Assembly (NCBI GenBank): GCA_903821415.1
Contig: CAIJLF010000035.1
Span: forward strand, 1-5,821
DNA length: 5,821 nucleotides
Direction of reading: 5' to 3'
From: an uncultured bacterium
GTDB taxonomy: Bacteria > Patescibacteriota > Minisyncoccia > Phycocordibacterales > UBA9973
In this document: positions 1 through 4,060 of the stretch, one piece after another
How positions within the stretch are numbered: the stretch's first letter is position 1
How the letters are laid out: every line of letters starts with the position of its first letter
Position numbers and translations under genes: made by a program
The notes under the pieces: generated by a model
Seen by the model: the letters and a program-made list of their open reading frames with translations, nothing else
Database searches by the model: none
What the model was told of the DNA's origin: nothing

Positions 1-4
1 CCCT

Positions 5-32
5 AAAATAGACTCTCCTAAATAAGAGTCAA
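5..32 (-). promoter_or_regulatory. Possible leftward sigma70-type promoter
   Basis: Read on the minus strand, TTGACT (27-32) is followed after 16 bases by TATTTT (5-10). These match TTGACA at 5 of 6 and TATAAT at 4 of 6 positions. Transcription would leave the window to the left, so it could serve the next gene downstream of khpA, which is not visible. The same bases also form an imperfect hairpin (11-16 pairing with 25-30), so the signal could be structural instead. This is a consensus match only. Confidence 0.3.
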
Positions 33-56
33 ACATTTCGGGGAATAAAGTTATTA

Positions 57-70
57 TATGAAATTTCATA
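57..70. promoter_or_regulatory. 14-bp perfect palindrome
   Basis: TATGAAATTTCATA is a perfect 14-bp palindrome in non-coding DNA, about 24 bp upstream of the -35 of the possible leftward promoter. A dimeric regulator could bind there. In AT-rich DNA of this length one such palindrome is roughly expected by chance, so only its position gives it any weight. Confidence 0.2.
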
Positions 71-77
71 AGTTAGG

Positions 78-256
78 TTCTAGTAATTAGTTTCTAGTGA
101 CTAGATAATTCAAGTTTATAGATTCTAGTAAAAAATGCAATAGATTAGTTACTAGTAGATAGTGACTAAGTTCTAGTATTACATACAAATGCCTCGCCGA
201 AGGCGAGGCATTTGTATGTAATTTAATTTTCTAATCGCTAGAAACTAGATTGCTAG
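78..256. repeat. CTAG-rich interspersed short repeat cluster
   Basis: CTAG occurs nine times here (starts at 80, 94, 101, 125, 152, 173, 238, 245 and 253), where less than one would be expected from base composition. TTCTAGT occurs four times on the plus strand (78-84, 92-98, 123-129, 171-177). TAGTGACTA occurs at 95 and 160, and inverted at 254-262. Some copies form palindromes: TCTAGTGACTAGA at 93-105 and TACTAGTA at 150-157. The cluster surrounds the large hairpin at 178-222 and starts almost at the khpA stop. Spacing is irregular, so this is neither a CRISPR nor a regular tandem array. Function is unknown; it may be a degenerate slippage-generated repeat or a set of protein-binding sites. 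Confidence 0.6.
178..222. terminator. Perfect 21-bp hairpin, probable terminator or 3'-end structure
   Basis: Positions 178-198 pair without mismatch with 202-222, leaving a 3-nt loop (GAA on plus, TTC on minus). The inner eight pairs are GC-rich (GCCTCGCC/GGCGAGGC) and the outer arm is AT-rich. It lies 43 bp beyond the khpA stop, so it most plausibly ends or stabilises the khpA transcript. However, no U-run follows on the minus strand (ACTAGAAC). On the plus strand the stem is followed by TTAATTTT, which fits intrinsic termination better, yet no plus-strand gene is visible to its left. It may be bidirectional, a processing site or a mobile repeat unit. Confidence 0.6.
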
Positions 257-265
257 TCACTAATA

Positions 266-643
266 CTATATTCCCTTTAGATCTTCAAGTGCTGCATCAA
301 CTGACTTTGAAGCTTCACTTGCTGACATAGATGGAGCTTGTTGTGGTTTTGCCTCAACTTCTTCACGCTCTGTATGTTCAGGCATGATTCTACCTCCTTC
401 TGGTTCATTGATCTTCAAGTTAACACGAGCATTGTTTTTCATACCGATAACACGTAATAGTGTGCGGATAGCCTTTGCTGTATTACCCTGACGGCCAATT
501 ATCTTACCCATGTCTGCACTGTTTACTGTCATTGTAATAAGTACGCCCATTTCGTCTACTGTTCGATCAATCTTAACATCGTTTGGATTGTCTACTAGAG
601 CCTTAACAATATATTCTAGAAATGCTTTGTCGTCTGCCATCAT
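266..643 (-). CDS. khpA: KhpA-like KH-domain RNA-binding protein
   Basis: The 125-residue product matches the KhpA/YlqC family of small single-KH RNA-binding proteins. In other bacteria these pair with KhpB (Jag/EloR) and act on mRNA and small RNAs in the cytoplasm. The N-terminal part is typical: LEYIVKALVDNP at residues 9-20, then the RNA-gripping loop in MGKIIGRQGNTAKAIRTLL, with GxxG at residues 50-53. The KH fold ends near residue 80. An acidic, Ala/Ser-rich tail of about 45 residues follows and ends in a short predicted helix, whereas the family is usually 75-80 residues long. Its place downstream of rpsP is the conserved bacterial order, but a terminator separates them here. Two adjacent ATGs (641-643, 638-640) are possible starts. 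No Shine-Dalgarno precedes either, and a TATACT box sits 5 nt upstream. The stop is TAG. Confidence 0.93.
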   Translation of the reverse strand: MMADDKAFLEYIVKALVDNPNDVKIDRTVDEMGVLITMTVNSADMGKIIGRQGNTAKAIRTLLRVIGMKNNARVNLKINEPEGGRIMPEHTEREEVEAKPQQAPSMSASEASKSVDAALEDLKGI

Positions 644-648
644 ATAAT

Positions 649-675
649 AGTATAGTAATTAATCTTAATTTGATA
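649..675 (-). promoter_or_regulatory. Proximal khpA promoter candidate (leaderless type)
   Basis: On the minus strand TATACT (649-654) lies 5 nt before the first khpA ATG. A weak TTATCA -35 match (671-676, 4 of 6) sits 16 nt upstream of it. Initiation about 6-7 nt after the box would fall on the start codon and give a leaderless mRNA, which fits the missing Shine-Dalgarno. The rnr start shows the same box and spacing. Confidence 0.35.
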
Positions 676-700
676 AGCAGTGTATCGACTACTACTGCTT
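675..700 (-). other. Hairpin at the 5' end of the possible khpA leader
   Basis: AAGCAGT (675-681) pairs perfectly with ACTGCTT (694-700) around a 12-nt loop. If transcription starts from the distal promoter, near 699-700, this 7-bp stem would be the very 5' end of the transcript. Such a position can protect an mRNA from 5'-end-dependent decay. The pairing is visible; the role is inferred. Confidence 0.3.
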
Positions 701-705
701 TATAT

Positions 706-735
706 AATATACCACATTGTATATTTTTCTTGCAA
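706..735 (-). promoter_or_regulatory. Distal khpA promoter candidate with extended -10
   Basis: On the minus strand TTGCAA (730-735) is followed by 18 nt and TATATT (706-711). TGG precedes the -10 directly, giving a TGn extended -10. It lies just downstream of the rpsP terminator, where a khpA-specific promoter would be expected. The resulting leader would be about 55 nt and carries no Shine-Dalgarno. Confidence 0.45.
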
Positions 736-737
736 CA

Positions 738-765
738 AAAATCCCCCGATTTATCGGAGGATTTT
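738..765 (-). terminator. Intrinsic terminator after rpsP
   Basis: On the minus strand a 12-bp stem (738-749 with 754-765, one G-T wobble, loop of 4 nt) has the GC core CCTCCGA/TCGGGGG and runs into TTTTTG. It starts 3 nt past the rpsP stop. This is a textbook rho-independent terminator and should stop most rpsP transcripts before khpA. Its A/T wings make it partly symmetrical, but no plus-strand gene approaches it. Confidence 0.85.
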
Positions 766-768
766 ATA

Positions 769-1074
769 TTATGACTTTTTAAGTTCTTTTCTTGCTTTTG
801 TTGGAGATTTCTTTGATAAAACATTCTTCATCTTACCAGCAACTAATTTTTGTTTAACCAAAAAGTTGTGAACTGTGTCAGATGTTTGAGCACCGTTACT
901 CATCCAGTAAGCGATACGGTCTGCCTTAAATATAACTTCTCCCTTTTTTAGATTGTATGAACCTAGAATTTCCTTAAACTTACCACTCTTAGCAGAATTC
1001 TTAGAATCTGTAAGAAGTACGCGAAAAGCTGGATCATTCTTGCGCCCTATTCTTTGTAATCTTATTTTTAACAT
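769..1074 (-). CDS. rpsP: Small ribosomal subunit protein bS16
   Basis: The 101-residue product is a full-length bS16, a basic 30S protein that binds 16S rRNA early in subunit assembly. The family hallmarks run in order: MLKIRLQRIGRKNDPAFRVLL at the N-terminus, the DS-rich turn after it, EILGSYN near residue 35, and the strongly conserved AYWMSNGAQTSDTVHNFL near residues 55-72. A Lys-rich tail of about 25 residues closes the protein. The ATG at 1072-1074 is chosen because it starts exactly at the conserved MxKIRL motif. A TTG 39 nt further upstream would add 13 residues with no family match. A weak AGGA (1086-1089) sits 11 nt before the ATG. Normally rpsP lies in an rpsP-khpA-rimM-trmD operon; only khpA is adjacent here. 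Confidence 0.96.
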   Translation of the reverse strand: MLKIRLQRIGRKNDPAFRVLLTDSKNSAKSGKFKEILGSYNLKKGEVIFKADRIAYWMSNGAQTSDTVHNFLVKQKLVAGKMKNVLSKKSPTKARKELKKS

Positions 1075-1085
1075 ATGTGAAGATA

Positions 1086-1089
1086 TCCT
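1086..1089 (-). promoter_or_regulatory. Weak ribosome-binding site of rpsP
   Basis: AGGA on the minus strand lies 11 nt upstream of the ATG at 1074. The spacing is long and the match short. It is still the only Shine-Dalgarno-like element placed in front of any complete gene in this window, and it supports this ATG over the upstream TTG. Confidence 0.4.
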
Positions 1090-1118
1090 ACCATAAAGAC
1101 ATGAATGAGGCAAGGACT

Positions 1119-1149
1119 AGATTAAAAACATAATTATTGTTTTTAATCT
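1119..1149. repeat. 12-bp inverted repeat in the rpsP/rnr divergent region
   Basis: AGATTAAAAACA (1119-1130) pairs with TGTTTTTAATCT (1138-1149) without mismatch around a 7-nt loop. It lies between rpsP and the rnr promoter region, 45 bp upstream of the rpsP start. It would form a stem in an rpsP leader, or could be a dimer-binding operator. It has no GC core and no proper U-tail, so it is a poor terminator. Confidence 0.45.
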
Positions 1150-1182
1150 TATTTGTCGCAATCGAGTCTTTTAATCATATGT

Positions 1183-1206
1183 ATAATACCGAAAACTCAA
1201 TAGTAA
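1183..1206 (-). promoter_or_regulatory. Possible rpsP promoter -10 region
   Basis: On the minus strand TATTAT (1183-1188) is the best -10 match upstream of rpsP. A weak TTGTCG -35 (4 of 6) lies about 18 nt further upstream, outside the stated span. The leader would be about 100 nt and would contain the 1119-1149 stem. TATGAT slightly downstream, with TTGAGT 15 nt before it, is an alternative. The plus strand also reads TATAAT at 1182-1187, without a good -35. All assignments here are weak. Confidence 0.25.
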
Positions 1207-1221
1207 CGACAACAAGTTATA

Positions 1222-1230
1222 TGCTATACT
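1222..1230 (+). promoter_or_regulatory. Extended -10 promoter of rnr, leaderless type
   Basis: TGCTATACT combines a TGn extension with TATACT (5 of 6 to TATAAT), which can work without a -35; none is visible. Six bases separate the box from the GTG at 1237, so the expected +1 is the first base of the start codon. No Shine-Dalgarno lies between. This matches the leaderless arrangement known from Actinobacteria and Deinococcus. Confidence 0.5.
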
Positions 1231-1236
1231 ACGCTT

Positions 1237-3177
1237 GTGAAAAACAATAAAAACAACACAATTCATACTAAGAGCCAATATATAGAAGGAATCATAACTA
1301 TATCCCATAAAGGTATGGGTACTGTACGTATTAAAGGAACCGACGATATAATAGAGATAGACCATAGCTTTCTTCATACTGCATGTCACCAAGATACAGT
1401 AAAGATCCTCCTTCACCCTAAACGATCTGGAAAAATCCAAAACGGCGAGGTCTCTGAAATAATGCGTCGTTCTAAAAAAGGATACTCTGGAGTCTTAGAA
1501 AAAGAAAACGACACTTACTTTTTAGTACCGAGTGATCTTCGTATGTATGCAGATATAGTAATACCTGTAAATAAATTGGCAGGGGCTAAAATAGGGCAGA
1601 AAATTTTCGTAGTTATCACTGAATGGAAAGATGCAAAAAAGGCACCCATAGGAGAGGTTAATAAAATACTAGGAATGCCAATGGAACACAATGCTGAGAT
1701 GGAAGCTATCGCCCTCGAAAAAGGATTCTCTGCCCTCTTCCCTAATGACGTAGATAATGAAGCAAAGGAAATAGCAAAAAAAGGAATAACAGAAGCCGAC
1801 TTTAAAAATCGTCGTGATATGAGAAGCGATACAACCTTTACTATAGACCCAATAGATGCAAAAGATTTTGATGACGCTATATCTTTTAAGAAACTTTTAA
1901 ATGGGCACTATGAGATAGGTATTCATATCGCTGATGTATCTCACTATGTTAAATTAAATTCTATTTTAGATAAGGAGGCACAGAGCCGAGGGACCTCTGT
2001 ATACCTAGTAGATAGAACTATACCGATGCTTCCTGAAGAATTGTCTAATGGGCTTTGTAGCTTGAATGAGGGAGTAGACAGACTTACATTCTCAGCCGTC
2101 TTTGAAATTGACCAAAATGGCAAAACCTATAACGAATGGTTCGGCGAAACAATCATACATTCTGACAAAAGATTCACCTACGAAAATGCTCAAATAATAC
2201 TAAATGACAAGAAAGGGACCTTCTATTTTGAACTTTCAACATTGAACTCTATTGCTAAAAAATTACTTAAGAAAAGATTTGACGAAGGAGCTATAATGCT
2301 CGAGCAAGATGAAGTTAAATTTAACTTGGACGATAAAGGAGTACCTATATCTGTATACACTAAGGCACGTGGTGATACAAATAAACTAGTAGAAGAATTC
2401 ATGCTCCTAGCAAATCGTCGAGTGGCTGAATATATGTCGAAAAAGAAAAAAGGAGTGCAAGGTGTATTCCTCTATAGAATACATGACCTACCAAATAAAG
2501 ATAAAATGCAGGATCTGGCGACTTTTCTAAAAAGACTCGGATATCATTTAAAGCTCAAAGATGGAATAATACCTTCAGAAGAAATAAATGCATTGATAGG
2601 AAAACTAGAGCATAATCCCCTTCGTGATACAGTCCATACTGCAATAATCAGGACAATGGCCAAAGCTATTTATTCAACAAAAAACATAGGACACTATGGG
2701 CTCGGTTTTAAATTCTATACACATTTTACTTCTCCTATCAGAAGATACCCTGATGTCATAGTCCATAGGTTACTAAAGGAATTCTTAGCTGATAAAGCTA
2801 TACCTAAAGAAAAATGGTATGAGTACGAACATATGAGCCAAGAGGCTTCTAGCCAAGAAAAAGAAGCTGCTGAAGCAGAGCGCGCATCGATAAAATATAA
2901 ACAGGTTGAGTATATGTCTAAACGTGTTGGAGAAAACTATGAAGGTGTCATCACCGGAGTCACAGAATGGGGTCTATACATAGAAGAAAAGCAAACAAAA
3001 TGTGAAGGAATGGTCCGTATGAGAGATTTGAAAAGCGACTACTATATATTCGATAAAAAGTTTATGAGTATTCGCGGACAAAAAACTCATAAGAAATATA
3101 CCCTGGGAGACAAGGTTAAATTCAAAGTTAAAGGAGCAGATATGAATAAAAAAACTATAGACTACGAGTTAATCTAA
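1237..3177 (+). CDS. rnr: Ribonuclease R (RNB-family 3'-5' exoribonuclease)
   Basis: The 646-residue product is an RNase II/R family enzyme that degrades RNA processively from the 3' end, including structured RNA and defective rRNA. Two N-terminal cold-shock/OB domains lie at about residues 15-60 and 80-145. The catalytic RNB domain spans about 190-515. Its TIDPIDAKDFDDA motif supplies the four metal-binding aspartates D204, D210, D212 and D213. IHIADVSHYV (229-238) and YTHFTSPIRRYPD (494-506, catalytic-site Arg pair) are intact. A complete S1 domain (565-646) ends the protein. Unlike the ~813-residue E. coli enzyme it lacks the N-terminal helix-turn-helix and the Lys-rich tail. The start is GTG; the next Met (27) falls inside the first OB domain, so GTG is preferred. 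No Shine-Dalgarno is present. It probably shares a transcript with the deacetylase 17 bp downstream. Confidence 0.96.
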   Translation: MKNNKNNTIHTKSQYIEGIITISHKGMGTVRIKGTDDIIEIDHSFLHTACHQDTVKILLHPKRSGKIQNGEVSEIMRRSKKGYSGVLEKENDTYFLVPSDLRMYADIVIPVNKLAGAKIGQKIFVVITEWKDAKKAPIGEVNKILGMPMEHNAEMEAIALEKGFSALFPNDVDNEAKEIAKKGITEADFKNRRDMRSDTTFTIDPIDAKDFDDAISFKKLLNGHYEIGIHIADVSHYVKLNSILDKEAQSRGTSVYLVDRTIPMLPEELSNGLCSLNEGVDRLTFSAVFEIDQNGKTYNEWFGETIIHSDKRFTYENAQIILNDKKGTFYFELSTLNSIAKKLLKKRFDEGAIMLEQDEVKFNLDDKGVPISVYTKARGDTNKLVEEFMLLANRRVAEYMSKKKKGVQGVFLYRIHDLPNKDKMQDLATFLKRLGYHLKLKDGIIPSEEINALIGKLEHNPLRDTVHTAIIRTMAKAIYSTKNIGHYGLGFKFYTHFTSPIRRYPDVIVHRLLKEFLADKAIPKEKWYEYEHMSQEASSQEKEAAEAERASIKYKQVEYMSKRVGENYEGVITGVTEWGLYIEEKQTKCEGMVRMRDLKSDYYIFDKKFMSIRGQKTHKKYTLGDKVKFKVKGADMNKKTIDYELI

Positions 3178-3194
3178 CAGATAAAACATATATA

Positions 3195-4052
3195 ATGAAA
3201 ATGAAAAGAAAAAAATTATTTATAATAATATTTGCTTTTATAATCGTGATAATGATCACGTACACTTTTACATATAAAAAAATAGAATCACCCAAACAAA
3301 CTGAAATAACCGTAGATACAATAACTAAACCTCTAATATCAGAAAATTCAAACGTCAAACCTGTAATAGATGAAGTGAAGTCAGTAAAAGAAATAACACC
3401 TGTTACAAAAAAAATTGAGGTAGATAATAACCCTAAATATAAAATAATAGAAAGGAGTGTCGTTGAACCAGAAGACAAAAAAAACAATAAAAAAATCGTT
3501 CTTCTAACGGTAGATGATGGACCAAGTTCTCAAGCACTAGCGATGGTAGAAGTATTCAAAAAACATAATGCAAAAGCCATTTTCTTCATAAATGGAATGC
3601 ATGATGTAGCTCATAAAGGTGTGATAGGAAAAATAAAGGAAGAAGGATTTGCTATAGGTAACCATACTTGGGACCACCTTGATCTAAAAAAAGAAAAAGA
3701 TATAAAAATTATAGATAAAGAAATTGATAAAAATACTGATCTTATAAATAAGATAACAGGTGCTCAGCCTAGATTCTTCCGCCCTCCTTATGGAGATACT
3801 AGCCCTTATGTAATAAAATATGTGAAAGAAAAAGGAATGATAGAGATGAACTGGTCAAACGCTGCAAAAGACTGGGAAAAATCTGCTAGAGAAAAAGATA
3901 TCTTCGTAAGTAATGCTATGAAGAATATCCAATCAGGAGCGATAATTTTAATACACGAACATCCATGGTCGCTTGCAGACTTAGATGCATTGCTAACAGA
4001 ACTAGAATCTAAAGGCTATACCTTTGTAGACCCAAAAGATATTATAGAATAA
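3195..4052 (+). CDS. Membrane-anchored NodB-type polysaccharide deacetylase
   Basis: The 285-residue product is a carbohydrate esterase family 4 protein. Such enzymes remove acetyl groups from N-acetylglucosamine units of peptidoglycan or other surface glycans, outside the membrane. A Lys-rich start and one hydrophobic segment (8-27) form a signal anchor. A low-complexity Lys/Glu/Thr/Val stalk (30-98) follows, then the NodB domain. Its motifs are complete: TVDDGP (105-110; base D107, metal ligand D108), HTWDH (157-161; metal ligands H157, H161), RFFRPPYG (193-200), KDW (225-227) and ILIHE (251-255; acid H254). In motif 4 the usual first Asp is Ala223, while D226-W227 is kept. Substrate is not readable: peptidoglycan is likely, a capsule or other glycan possible. 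The ATG follows rnr by 17 bp with no Shine-Dalgarno; a second ATG lies two codons later. Confidence 0.92.
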   Translation: MKMKRKKLFIIIFAFIIVIMITYTFTYKKIESPKQTEITVDTITKPLISENSNVKPVIDEVKSVKEITPVTKKIEVDNNPKYKIIERSVVEPEDKKNNKKIVLLTVDDGPSSQALAMVEVFKKHNAKAIFFINGMHDVAHKGVIGKIKEEGFAIGNHTWDHLDLKKEKDIKIIDKEIDKNTDLINKITGAQPRFFRPPYGDTSPYVIKYVKEKGMIEMNWSNAAKDWEKSAREKDIFVSNAMKNIQSGAIILIHEHPWSLADLDALLTELESKGYTFVDPKDIIE

Positions 4053-4060
4053 AAATTTAA

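Noticed and set aside
78..256. CRISPR array or attachment site
   Set aside because: Repeat units are too short and irregularly spaced, no spacers are evident, and there is no integrase or tRNA nearby.
603..871. Open frames on either strand across the khpA-rpsP spacer (603-824 minus, 680-871 plus)
   Set aside because: They overlap khpA, the terminator and rpsP in other frames, have low-complexity composition and no recognisable domain.
769..1113. Longer rpsP reading frame starting at a TTG at 1113
   Set aside because: The 13 extra residues match nothing in bS16, whereas the ATG at 1074 begins exactly at the family N-terminus and has a weak AGGA upstream.
1171..1440. Minus-strand frame over the rnr start
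   Set aside because: It covers the rnr promoter and first OB domain and encodes no recognisable protein; it is an antisense shadow of rnr.
3451..3465. AAAGGAG as an internal ribosome-binding site in the deacetylase
   Set aside because: No in-frame start codon lies at a usable distance; the bases simply encode Glu-Arg-Ser.
3155..3487. Minus-strand hydrophobic frame over the deacetylase N-terminus
   Set aside because: Its apparent membrane character is the antisense of the AT-rich signal anchor and Lys-rich stalk.
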